Positions 1 to 7,587 of a stretch of 64,000 nucleotides of DNA are shown piece after piece. The notes beneath the pieces were generated by a model. That model saw only the letters and a list, made by a program, of their open reading frames with translations, searched no databases and had not been told where the DNA came from. The stretch is from Schaalia radingae. Its GTDB lineage: Bacteria; Actinomycetota; Actinomycetes; Actinomycetales; Actinomycetaceae. Numbering within the stretch: the stretch's first letter is position 1; every line of letters starts with the position of its first letter. The stretch spans positions 682,001-746,000 of the forward strand of contig NZ_LT629792.1 in NCBI RefSeq assembly GCF_900106055.1, read 5' to 3'. The position numbers and the translations under genes are program-made.

Positions 1-105
1 GCTCAGCAATTTCTGTGCGAGCGGCCCGGAACGGTCGGTTCGAACTCCGGCCGCAGACCTGTCAGATATCGTGACCACCGCAACATGAGGCATGAAGGCA
101 ATCAT
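1..105 (-). CDS. mogA: MogA/MoaB-type molybdopterin adenylyltransferase, N-terminal fragment cut by the window edge
   Basis: Reading the minus strand from an ATG at 105 gives 35 uninterrupted residues that run off the left edge. They contain VAVVTISDRSAAG followed by DRSGPLAQKLL, the start of the MogA/MoaB fold, where the family has V-x-SDR-x2-G and a conserved D-x-SGP. MogA-type proteins adenylylate molybdopterin before MoeA inserts molybdate. A second ATG at 93 would give a start closer to the conserved strand. On the minus strand a GCCTC-TTC-GAGGC hairpin (114-126) includes the only GAGG that could act as ribosome site for the ATG at 105, so translation may be structure-sensitive. The gene is divergent from the moeB-like gene and fits the Moco cluster to its right. 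Confidence 0.75.
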   Translation of the reverse strand, partial: MIAFMPHVAVVTISDRSAAGVRTDRSGPLAQKLLS

Positions 106-256
106 ACTCACGCGCCTCGAAGAGGCCAACAACCCGTCCGTCGGGCACCGCCGCTCCGCGTTTTCTTACGCGCATGTCCGAGGGCGACTGGTCTGACACG
201 GTAAGCGTTGCAGCGCCAGCTCATCAGCAATTCGACTCGCGTACAGTAGGTGGGTG

Positions 257-1066
257 ATGATCACACCGCTTGGACGAGCCGGCACGGCACTGACCGACGA
301 ACAACGCGAACGCTATGCGCGCCCGATGTTGCTCGACGGCATGGGAGAAGAAGGCCAGCGCCGACTGCTGGGCACGTCGGTTTTGGTGATCGGGGCCGGA
401 GGGCTCGGCTCGCCGGTGCTGATGTATCTGGCAGGTGCCGGCATTGGTCACATCGGCATCGTGGATTCCGATGTACTGGATACGTCGAATCTGCATCGCC
501 AGGTCATTCACTCCATGAGCGAGCTCGGACAAGCGAAAACAGACAGTGCAGCGCGACGGATCGCTGATCTCAATCCGGACGTGGACGTGACGTGTTACCA
601 CCTGCGCCTGACGGCTGAAAATGTTGATGACCTGTTCGAGTCATTCGACATCATTGTTGACGCCACGGACAATTTCGCCACCCGTTACCTCATCGACGCG
701 GCGGCCACACGCTTGGGTAAACCTGAAGTGTGGGGATCCGTGCTGGGAGCTGCCGGGCAAGTCTCAACCTTCTGGAGCGGTCCTGCTGCGCGTACAGCGG
801 GCGTACCCGTCGAGGTTCGCCTCACTGACCTGTATGCGTGCGCGCCGCGAGAAGACGTGGTCCCAGAGGGAGCGAGCTCGCCTGTCATCGGTCCGATCAC
901 CGGGATGGTCGGATCCCTTATGGTAGGAGAGGTGACTAAACTTGCCGCCGGATACGGGCAGCTCCTGCTGGGACGTGTCGCGTTCATCGACACAGCTGCG
1001 GGGCAACTACGGGACATGACATTTAAGCGGCGGACTTCAACGCGCATCTCCGGTCACCCGGAGTAA
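257..1066 (+). CDS. ThiF/MoeB/HesA-family adenylyltransferase lacking the zinc cysteines
   Basis: E1-like activating enzyme of 269 residues. The nucleotide-binding loop GAGGLG is at residues 46-51, followed by the D-x-SNL-x-RQ segment and the VDATDNF motif near residue 133 with the Asp that contacts ATP/Mg. In Moco synthesis MoeB adenylylates the C terminus of the MoaD sulfur carrier. Unlike typical MoeB, only two cysteines are present (in VTCYH and YACAP). The Cys-x2-Cys pair before the last third, the usual Cys of the S-C-x-EAG motif (here SSPVIGP) and the C-terminal Cys-x2-Cys are all absent, so the structural zinc site is missing. There is no rhodanese tail. A GTG at 254 is an alternative start; AGGTGG precedes both. 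moeA follows after 49 bases. Family certain, exact substrate inferred from context. Confidence 0.85.
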   Translation: MITPLGRAGTALTDEQRERYARPMLLDGMGEEGQRRLLGTSVLVIGAGGLGSPVLMYLAGAGIGHIGIVDSDVLDTSNLHRQVIHSMSELGQAKTDSAARRIADLNPDVDVTCYHLRLTAENVDDLFESFDIIVDATDNFATRYLIDAAATRLGKPEVWGSVLGAAGQVSTFWSGPAARTAGVPVEVRLTDLYACAPREDVVPEGASSPVIGPITGMVGSLMVGEVTKLAAGYGQLLLGRVAFIDTAAGQLRDMTFKRRTSTRISGHPE

Positions 1067-1115
1067 GCCTGAAATGCCGTAAGGAACCGCACGCGCAGAA
1101 GAAAGGAACAAGCAG

Positions 1116-2417
1116 ATGAAAGACGTTGCCGATCATTATCGCGACGTGGTGGCCTTGGGCGAGCCTCTTCCGGAAAGTACTGTTCCCATCGACGAAGCTC
1201 TGGGGCGAGTTCTGGTTGAGGACATCCGCGCACGCTTCGCCGTCCCACCGTTCACAAACTCCGCGATGGACGGTTTTGCCGTGCGTGCTGACGAGGTACG
1301 CGAGGGCCACGCACTGCGTGTCTCAGACGATATTCCCGCCGGCCGCACTGATATTCCAGTTCTTCCCGCGTGCTGCGCCATACGCATCATGACAGGTGCG
1401 CCGATGCCGGAGGGCGCCGACGCGGTGATCCCGGTTGAAAACACACAGGACGCCGGAGCCAACATGGCGCCAGATCCGCCCGCCCGGATTGTTCCAACCG
1501 CGACAGTTCCTGCAGGCGCAAATGTGCGCAGACGCGGTGAGGACATCAACGAGGGCGACCTGCTCTATCCTTCAGGAACGCACCTGACCGCAGCTCACCT
1601 GTCCGCCCTCGTCTCTGTGGGATACGGGCAGGTGGCGGTACGTTCACAGGTGCGTGTCGGAGTGATCACGACGGGGGAGGAGCTGCGCGAGGCTGGAGCT
1701 GACCTTGCCCTCGGACAGATCCCGGACTCCAACTCAATCCTGCTGGCAGGCATGGTCCGTGAAGCCGGTGCGGTGCCGTTGGTCCGCGCATTCCACGCCG
1801 ATACAGTGGAAGATTTCATGAGGGATCTGCAGGATATCCTCGACCAGGTTGACCTGCTCATCACGGCAGGCGGCGTTTCGGCCGGCGCGTTTGACGTGGT
1901 CAAAGCCGCTTTGCGGGCATACGGCGTGGAGTTCGTGAAGGTGGGGATGCAGCCGGGTAAGCCCCAGGGATGTGGTGTGCTCGAGCCTGCGGGTCATTCT
2001 GCGCGCCGCATCCCGATTCTGTGCCTGCCTGGCAATCCCGTCAGCGTTTTCGTCTCCTGGCACCTGTTTGCCGTGCCGCTGATGCGCGCGCTCGCCGGTG
2101 AGCCTCCCGTCGATTTTGATGCACTGTTTACCACGGTTCGCGCAGGTACCGGTTGGTCACGCAAACCTGGCCGCGTACAGTTTCTGCCGGTCACTGCCCG
2201 CGAGCGGAAAGTTACGATTGGGGAGTGCAACAGGGACGAGCGTGGCACTGTCGCACCTGATGGCGTGCTGATCTACCCGTCCAGCCACGGCGGCTCGAAG
2301 TCTCATTTTGTGGCCTCCCTTGCCGGTGCAGCCGCTCTGGCGCGCGTGCCGGCTGAACGTGCGAAGGTGGAGGCTGGCGATCTGGTTGATGTGATGTGGT
2401 TAGGGAGGGCGCGATGA
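1116..2417 (+). CDS. moeA: MoeA molybdopterin molybdenumtransferase
   Basis: 433 residues, close to the family norm (about 400-430). MoeA inserts molybdate into adenylylated molybdopterin. Visible features are the N-terminal NSAMDGFAVRAD segment (about 48-59), the IMTGAPMPEGADAVIPVE stretch, the MoCF-binding domain with ITTGEEL and GQIPDSNS, the LLITAGGVSAG loop, and PGKPQG followed by LPGNPVS. All signature residues look intact. The ATG at 1116 is preceded by GAAAGGA. The stop overlaps the moaC start as ATGA, so moeA and moaC are translationally coupled. Confidence 0.95.
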   Translation: MKDVADHYRDVVALGEPLPESTVPIDEALGRVLVEDIRARFAVPPFTNSAMDGFAVRADEVREGHALRVSDDIPAGRTDIPVLPACCAIRIMTGAPMPEGADAVIPVENTQDAGANMAPDPPARIVPTATVPAGANVRRRGEDINEGDLLYPSGTHLTAAHLSALVSVGYGQVAVRSQVRVGVITTGEELREAGADLALGQIPDSNSILLAGMVREAGAVPLVRAFHADTVEDFMRDLQDILDQVDLLITAGGVSAGAFDVVKAALRAYGVEFVKVGMQPGKPQGCGVLEPAGHSARRIPILCLPGNPVSVFVSWHLFAVPLMRALAGEPPVDFDALFTTVRAGTGWSRKPGRVQFLPVTARERKVTIGECNRDERGTVAPDGVLIYPSSHGGSKSHFVASLAGAAALARVPAERAKVEAGDLVDVMWLGRAR

Positions 2418-2902
2418 AACTGACGCATCTGAATGAAGACGGCAGTGCTTTCATGGTGGACGTCACCGCCAAGAAGCCAACCGTTCGAGAAGCAACAGCT
2501 ATTGGCGAGGTTGAGTGCTCACCGAAGATCATGCAGACGCTACGCGACGGAACCGTCCCCAAGGGCGATGTGCTGGCAGTGGCGCGCATTGCGGGAATCG
2601 CGGCGGCAAAGAAGGTGCCTGACTTGCTGCCGTTGGCTCATGTCATCGGCGTGCACGGCTGCGAAGTGGATCTTGAACTGGGCGCGGACCGGGTGCTGAT
2701 TCGCGCAACGGTCCGAACTGCAGATCGCACGGGAGTGGAGATGGAGGCGCTTACCGCTGTTTCGGTGGCCGCATTGGCGATTATTGACATGGTGAAAGGC
2801 GTTGATCGTTCAGCCAGAATCACCAACTGCCAGATCATCCACAAGGCTGGCGGGCGGTCGGGCGACTGGTATCGCCCCGGATTTGAGCCTGACGCTGGCT
2901 GA
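2414..2902 (+). CDS. moaC: MoaC cyclic pyranopterin monophosphate synthase
   Basis: 162 residues from the ATG at 2414, which overlaps the moeA stop by four bases and has GGGAGGG upstream. MoaC converts the MoaA product into cyclic pyranopterin monophosphate, the second half of the first Moco step. Seen: VDVTAKKPTVREATAIG, then KGDVLAVARIAGI-AAKK with the catalytic Lys, LPLAHVI (the active-site His is kept although the family usually has L-C-H-P), GVEMEALTAVSVAALAI, and DMVKGVDR with the Asp and Lys pair. Everything expected for activity is present. The partner moaA is not in the window, nor are moaD and moaE. Confidence 0.95.
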   Translation: MKLTHLNEDGSAFMVDVTAKKPTVREATAIGEVECSPKIMQTLRDGTVPKGDVLAVARIAGIAAAKKVPDLLPLAHVIGVHGCEVDLELGADRVLIRATVRTADRTGVEMEALTAVSVAALAIIDMVKGVDRSARITNCQIIHKAGGRSGDWYRPGFEPDAG

Positions 2903-3017
2903 ACGATAGTCGCTGGGTCGTGCGCCAGGCAGCTAGCCGCTGACCCGATGGACGTTCAAGCAATGGCCGGACGCCAGTTGGCTGGGTAATGGAGGGTCCA
3001 ACGCCCCGGCTGGATGC

Positions 3018-4586
3018 TCAGGAAGCGGAGTCGACCGATTCTGCACGATCGACACGGCCGTGGCGAATCAGCACGTTGAAATCAGCGAGCTGTTCGGCAT
3101 CCTCTGGATCATGCGTTACCAGCACGCCGGTAAAGGGAGAGGTGCGCATGCGGCGTTCCAGCTCAGTGCGCACCGACTGCGCTGACCGCTCATCCAGCCC
3201 GGCCATTGGCTCATCGAGCAGCACAATGTCCGGATCCAACGCCATGGCGCGGGCAATGGCAGCCCGCTGAGCCTGGCCTCCCGACAGCTGCGTGGAACGA
3301 CGATCCGCCAGTCCATCCATTCGCACCGCCCGCAGCTCAGCCATTGCGCGCCTGCGTGCATCGGCGCGCGACGCTCCGCACGAACCCAACCCGAACTCCA
3401 CGTTCTTGAGCACACTCATATGTGGGAACAGCAACGGTTTTTGCTGCAGTAGGACGATCCTGGGTGACGGCTGCGAGAACGTGACTCCACCGCTGGACGC
3501 AGTCACTGTGCCAGAAATCAGCCCCAGCAGCGTCGATTTGCCTGAACCGTTCGGCCCCATGACGGCCGTCATCTGACCGCCGGGAATGTGCACCTTCAGC
3601 ATTACTCCACGTTGAGCCACTTCCGCATCTACATCGATGTCCGTGCTCGATGAGGGACGCGCAGCAGTGGCAGTGGTCGAATCCACCTTGGAGTGGTCAA
3701 CGCTGTCCGTCTTGTTTTCGTCGGGAAGGGGAGTGTCGAGGGCATCCTCGTCAATTCGCTGCGCGTGATCGCTGTATGGTTTCCGCTCGGTTGCAGGGCG
3801 GACACCGGGAAGGTGCACAGCGAGGAGATTCGCTCCGAACAGAATGACGATTGCCATGGTGAGAAGGACGACTGACAGGGCGAGCGCTTCTTCTGTGGAG
3901 GACTGACGCTGCAGGTAAATGGCGAGCGGCATGGTTTGGGTGGTGCCCTGCAGCGAGCCTGCGAATGTGATCGTCGCACCGAATTCGCCCAGCGCGCGAG
4001 AGAATGACATGGCAGCTGCTGACAGGATCGACGGGAACATGACGGGCAAGGTGACGTGGAAGAACGTACGGGTACGCGAGGCGCCGAGCGCGCGGGCGGC
4101 TTCGTCGTATTCGTTTCCACGGGTGCGGATCGCACCCTCAAGAGAGGAGATGAGGAACGGCATGGCGACGAAGGTCTGCGCCATGACAACCGCGATGGAG
4201 GTGAAGCCGATTTCGATGCCGATCACCGACAGGTGCTGGCCGAGCAGGCCACGCCGCCCCCAGGTGAGCAGCAGCGCCAAGCCAGCCACCACCGGCGGCA
4301 ACATCATCGGCAGGGTGACGATTGTGCGCAGCAACCGCGTCCACCACACATCCGGCAGATTCGCCAGGACGAATGCGAGGGGAACGCCCAGACACACGCA
4401 CAGCGCGACCGATACTCCGCACGTTTTCAGTGACAGCCAGAGGGCATCCTGAGAAATATCAGTGGAAATGAAGCGGCCAAAATCAGTCCACGGCGTCTGA
4501 ACAAAGATCGTGAGCAGCGGGAATACCAGGAACAGTGCGGCCAGGATCCCCGGTGCCGTCAGCCACGGCGCGTATTTCAGTTTCAC
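3018..4586 (-). CDS. modBC: Molybdate ABC transporter, permease and ATPase fused (ModBC)
   Basis: Single 522-residue chain combining two subunits usually encoded separately. Residues 1 to about 265 are a ModB-like permease: hydrophobic segments and the EAA-type loop EYDEAARALGASRTRTFFHV that docks the ATPase. About 265-325 is a hydrophilic, acidic and Ser/Thr-rich linker. Residues 326-522 are an ABC ATPase with Walker A GPNGSGKST (344-352), signature LSGGQ (434-438), Walker B ending DEPMAGLD (458-465) and the switch His in THDPEDA. The C-terminal molybdate-sensing domain found on many ModC proteins is absent; sensing may instead lie with the HTH-TOBE protein at 5536-5910. It imports molybdate with ModA, encoded just upstream. 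Convergent with moaC. Confidence 0.9.
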   Translation of the reverse strand: MKLKYAPWLTAPGILAALFLVFPLLTIFVQTPWTDFGRFISTDISQDALWLSLKTCGVSVALCVCLGVPLAFVLANLPDVWWTRLLRTIVTLPMMLPPVVAGLALLLTWGRRGLLGQHLSVIGIEIGFTSIAVVMAQTFVAMPFLISSLEGAIRTRGNEYDEAARALGASRTRTFFHVTLPVMFPSILSAAAMSFSRALGEFGATITFAGSLQGTTQTMPLAIYLQRQSSTEEALALSVVLLTMAIVILFGANLLAVHLPGVRPATERKPYSDHAQRIDEDALDTPLPDENKTDSVDHSKVDSTTATAARPSSSTDIDVDAEVAQRGVMLKVHIPGGQMTAVMGPNGSGKSTLLGLISGTVTASSGGVTFSQPSPRIVLLQQKPLLFPHMSVLKNVEFGLGSCGASRADARRRAMAELRAVRMDGLADRRSTQLSGGQAQRAAIARAMALDPDIVLLDEPMAGLDERSAQSVRTELERRMRTSPFTGVLVTHDPEDAEQLADFNVLIRHGRVDRAESVDSAS

Positions 4587-4603
4587 GAATGCCCCTTACG
4601 TGA

Positions 4604-4629
4604 GTGTGGCCCGCCGAAGCGGGTCACAC
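4604..4629 (-). promoter_or_regulatory. Intercistronic hairpin with UUCG tetraloop between modA and modBC
   Basis: On the transcribed (minus) strand an 11-bp stem, GTGTGACCCGC paired with GCGGGCCACAC through one G-U wobble, is closed by TTCG in the very stable C(UUCG)G context. No T-tract follows, so it is more likely an RNA-stability or processing element than a full terminator. That would give more ModA than ModBC from one transcript. Confidence 0.7.
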
Positions 4630-4650
4630 ATGGATGTCGGTATGTACTGC

Positions 4651-5499
4651 TTACTTCGTAGTCGGAGCAGTGAATCCGTAGGCGTCGAGGACCTGCTGAC
4701 CCTTGTCGGAGAGGATGAAGTCGATGAACGCCTGTCCGCCTTCCTTGTTCTTCGCACTCTTCATCAGAGCCACGCGGTAATCGTTGACAACCTGATCGGC
4801 ATTCTCGATCTCAATGACGTCAACCTTGTCTGATGACATGGCATCGGTCTTGTACACGAGTCCGGCATCAGCTTCACCGGTTTCAACCTTGGCGAGCGTG
4901 TCGCCTACGTTCTGCTCCTCGGACACGGCCTGGAAAGTGACGCCGTTCTTTTCAGCCAGAGTCTTGGTGGCGTTGCCGCATGGGACGCCCTCGGCGCACA
5001 CCACGAGCTTCTTACCTTCGAGCGCCTCGGTAGTGAAGCCTTCGACCTGGCCGGGGTTGCCCTTGGGAACCACCATGACCAGCGTGTTGGTGGCGTAGGA
5101 GGCATCAGCTTCGACGTCGCCATTTTCAGCGGCCTTGTCCATGTTCTTTTGGTCGGCGGTGAACAATGCGTCGGCGGGGGAGCCCTGGTGAATCTGGTCG
5201 ACCAGGTTCTGCGAGCCGTCAAAGCTGAACGTCACTTTCGAGCCTGGGTTCTCCGCCTCGAACGCTTCACCGAGTTCGGTGAAGGACTTCGTCAGAGATT
5301 TTGCGGCGAAAATAGTGATGTCACCGTAGTTCTGACCCTCTGACGCGGAAGCGGCCTCGGAGCTTTGCGAAGTTTCTGACTGAAGGGCAGCTGCGGGTTC
5401 GGACTGCTCAGATTCTGTTGAGCCGCCACCGGAGCATCCTGCCAGTGCACATGCTGCCGTTGCCAGCAGCGCAAAGCTGGTACCAAATTTGCGAAGCAT
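4651..5499 (-). CDS. modA: ModA molybdate-binding lipoprotein
   Basis: 282-residue extracellular binding protein. A lipoprotein signal with lipobox LAGC ends near residue 22, followed by a Ser/Glu-rich spacer, then the ModA core. The core starts ITIFAAKSLTKSFTELGEAF and shows the FSFDGSQNLVDQI and GSPADALFTAD ligand segments, the YATNTLVMVVPKGNPG strand, and ETGEADAGLVYKTDA near the end. ModA captures molybdate or tungstate and delivers it to ModBC, whose gene is downstream. GAAAGGATG precedes the ATG. It is probably co-transcribed with the HTH-TOBE gene upstream. Confidence 0.95.
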   Translation of the reverse strand: MLRKFGTSFALLATAACALAGCSGGGSTESEQSEPAAALQSETSQSSEAASASEGQNYGDITIFAAKSLTKSFTELGEAFEAENPGSKVTFSFDGSQNLVDQIHQGSPADALFTADQKNMDKAAENGDVEADASYATNTLVMVVPKGNPGQVEGFTTEALEGKKLVVCAEGVPCGNATKTLAEKNGVTFQAVSEEQNVGDTLAKVETGEADAGLVYKTDAMSSDKVDVIEIENADQVVNDYRVALMKSAKNKEGGQAFIDFILSDKGQQVLDAYGFTAPTTK

Positions 5500-5535
5500 T
5501 GTTCATCCTTTCATTGCGGCATGGCCGCGAGCGAG

Positions 5536-5910
5536 TTACTTGACGATCGCGACGTTCGTTGCTTTGATCTGCGCACGCGCGATGACGCCAGGTTTCAAAT
5601 CGAGGTCTCGTACTGCCTCGGTTGAAATCAGTGACACGACTCGAAAGGGGCCACACTGCATGACGACCTGGCTCATGACTTTGTCTGATTCGACTTCCAG
5701 AACCAGGCCTTTGAGTAGGTTACGGCTCGACGCCGTGTGGCTACCTGACAGGTTGTTAGTGGACATCAAATAACGCGCCAACGACTCGCCCGTGATCTCA
5801 CGGGGTGACGAGCCTTCGGCTGATTCGATGCGTCCATCGTCAATCCATCGACGGATCGTGTCGTCAGAGACTCCCAACAGCTCTGACACTTCCGAGATAC
5901 GATAATTCAT
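5536..5910 (-). CDS. HTH-TOBE protein, probable molybdate-sensing regulator
   Basis: 124 residues from the ATG at 5910, chosen because AGGA lies eight bases upstream; ATGs at 5916 and 5919 sit on top of that site. The N terminus is a MerR/excisionase-type helix-turn-helix (ISEVSELLGVSDDTIRRWID). The C terminus from about residue 67 is a TOBE/Mop domain ending GVIARAQIKATNVAIVK, the fold that binds molybdate oxyanion in ModE and ModC. This architecture is common next to actinobacterial mod genes. It heads the modA-modBC run, and two perfect palindromes lie just upstream of its start, fitting an autoregulated molybdate sensor. DNA binding and ligand are inferred. Confidence 0.85.
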   Translation of the reverse strand: MNYRISEVSELLGVSDDTIRRWIDDGRIESAEGSSPREITGESLARYLMSTNNLSGSHTASSRNLLKGLVLEVESDKVMSQVVMQCGPFRVVSLISTEAVRDLDLKPGVIARAQIKATNVAIVK

Positions 5911-5956
5911 CTTCATCATCCTATCGGGTAATAGCGGAACTATCTCGTCACTAATG

Positions 5957-5998
5957 CCGCATTTGCGGAAGTGGTACGGCAAACCCCCGCATTGCGGG
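5957..5998. promoter_or_regulatory. Pair of GC-rich palindromes, candidate operators of the mod regulator
   Basis: CCGCA-TT-TGCGG (5957-5968) and CCCGCA-T-TGCGGG (5986-5998) share the half-site CCGCA. Their centres are about 29.5 bases apart, near three helical turns. They lie 47-88 bases upstream of the HTH-TOBE start, the usual place for an autoregulatory operator. A related sequence containing CATTGCGG is at 5512-5519, in front of modA. Confidence 0.6.
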
Positions 5999-6025
5999 AC
6001 TCTACAGGCTAGACGACCATGCGGC

Positions 6026-6898
6026 TCAGATGCCGCGCAACTGCGTGCGCACGTCCTCAGGGAAGGTTCCCCACACGTCGCGAGGAATCGCGGCATCAAA
6101 GGGGTGCGCCATGCGGAATGTGCACAGCGCGCACAGAGCGCCCTCCGACGCGGGATGCAAGTTGTGGCATTTTGTGCATGGCGTCAGGTCAGTCTGCTCG
6201 CGTCGCTGTTCGTCAGCTTCGAAAGGTGCGAGAAGCGCCGCGCCCTGCTCGTCCTGAGTGGTGTGCGCGGGACAGTAATGGACAGCGACCTGGCATGCCG
6301 GACACAGCGCCGAAAAATCGTGGAACGCCTGAGAGGCATCGATGCCTGCGGACTGGTTGACCTGACAGTGAACGACCTGAGCCGAACACGTCGAACAGCG
6401 CAGCATGTGCACCCGGTCGGTATCGGCGAATACCGCGGGCCGGACGATGGCGCGCTGGTCAGCCAACTCATGGAAAGCTTCGAAGCTTCTCCACTCGTTG
6501 CTTGCTGAGATTGTCAGCGCCGAATCCGAGGGCACAGGAAGCAGGGCACGTCGGGGCATCTGCACGTGTGCCATCCAAGTGACACGTGGACGATGGGCTG
6601 CGCGTCGGGGAGTCTTATAGGCGCCGAGCAGGTCACCGAAAATGTTGCGCAAATGCTTCAAAGTATCCTGGCACTGCGATGGGTGCTCCGAACAGGGGAC
6701 GAAGTGAACAGCCTCGGCACCTTGGACCAGCAGCTGTGCTGTATCAGAAGCGGTCACGGTGTGTAGGCAGCTATCCCACACCAGGGCCGCATCTCCAGAG
6801 CTGATCGGGGGAACCGCCTCCTGGTCACACACCAGCACCAGGCGGTGCGCCGGATCGAAGGCGCCGAGCCACCGCAGCACCGCCTGCATCGCGCTCAT
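6026..6898 (-). CDS. Unrecognised cysteine-rich protein at the end of the dms operon
   Basis: 290 residues. The ATG at 6898 overlaps the preceding stop as ATGA, which fixes the start. The C-terminal half has zinc-ribbon or Fe-S-like Cys pairs: CSTC, then CPAC with a nearby YCPAH, and CTKCHNLH followed by CALC. The N-terminal 100 residues contain LVWDSCL and VHFVPCSEHPSQCQ in an alpha/beta pattern that faintly resembles the MvhD/hydrogenase-delta fold; this is a weak impression. No membrane segment or signal is visible. Its place behind two TorD-like chaperones suggests a cytoplasmic maturation or electron-transfer accessory of the reductase. I do not recognise the family and assign no function. 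Confidence 0.75.
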   Translation of the reverse strand: MSAMQAVLRWLGAFDPAHRLVLVCDQEAVPPISSGDAALVWDSCLHTVTASDTAQLLVQGAEAVHFVPCSEHPSQCQDTLKHLRNIFGDLLGAYKTPRRAAHRPRVTWMAHVQMPRRALLPVPSDSALTISASNEWRSFEAFHELADQRAIVRPAVFADTDRVHMLRCSTCSAQVVHCQVNQSAGIDASQAFHDFSALCPACQVAVHYCPAHTTQDEQGAALLAPFEADEQRREQTDLTPCTKCHNLHPASEGALCALCTFRMAHPFDAAIPRDVWGTFPEDVRTQLRGI

Positions 6899-7587
6899 GA
6901 GATGTCGGTTTCGCTGGAAGTCGCCTGGCCTGGATCCGCGTGCACGGCAAAATCGGCGAGCGCCACGCTTTCCTTGAGCATCCCAGTGAGCAGAAGAGCC
7001 GCCGCACGATACGTCGCAGTTGCGCACTGTGTGCGGATCCCGTGAATGACACGCGCTGCAAGTGGGCCCAGGTGGTGATCGAGAAAATCGCCGAGACTGT
7101 GAGCCTGCTGCGCGCATGCGGCGGCTTCGCGCGTGCGCCACGCCAGGGCAAGAGCAGTCGCCAGGTGCCCGGCGAAGGCGATCTCCACGCCCACGTGATC
7201 AAGAGGCACATCGCGCAACATGACGGTCGGGAATTCGTGGCGGGCATATAAAGCGTCGAGGTCTGCGCACGCATTACGCTGCGCCAGCCCCGCAGCGCGT
7301 TCCGTCATCGGGATAGGGCCGCCAAAGCCCAGAACCAGCAGATACTCATCGCGAATCTGGCGGGCATTCTCATCGGCAGCGGCAAGTTGTCGCGCCGCTT
7401 CCAGTGAGTCGTCATCTCGCAGCGGCCACAACCGCAGCATCTCGGGGTTCGCAACGTTATGCAGAACGCCTGTCTCGGGTGTGGATGCGAAGAGCATCGA
7501 CAAAACAGAGGCGACTGTGCCCACTCGTGTGCCCCGGCTGATCACATCGGATGCGTCAGGCGCGCTCAACGGATCGAAAGCGGTCAT
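6895..7587 (-). CDS. TorD-like molybdoenzyme chaperone, second copy
   Basis: 230 residues from the ATG at 7587, which shares its A with the preceding stop (TGATG). All-helical sequence with the TorD-family segment DHVGVEIAFAGHLATAL and, further on, HSLGDFLDHHLGPLAARV. TorD/DmsD proteins bind the Tat signal of DMSO/TMAO reductases and hold the apoenzyme for cofactor insertion. It is diverged from its upstream neighbour: the PYESV motif is not evident. It may have a specialised or partner role. Coupled at both ends by overlapping codons. Confidence 0.75.
   Translation of the reverse strand: MTAFDPLSAPDASDVISRGTRVGTVASVLSMLFASTPETGVLHNVANPEMLRLWPLRDDDSLEAARQLAAADENARQIRDEYLLVLGFGGPIPMTERAAGLAQRNACADLDALYARHEFPTVMLRDVPLDHVGVEIAFAGHLATALALAWRTREAAACAQQAHSLGDFLDHHLGPLAARVIHGIRTQCATATYRAAALLLTGMLKESVALADFAVHADPGQATSSETDIS

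Noticed and set aside
106..253. Moco riboswitch before the Moco genes
   Set aside because: Only a short hairpin is visible in 150 bases; the multi-stem Moco aptamer could not be drawn.
6026..7141. Single longer minus-strand frame running through the CxxC gene
   Set aside because: The part beyond 6898 has no protein character and overlaps a clear TorD-like gene; the ATGA at 6898 gives the proper start.
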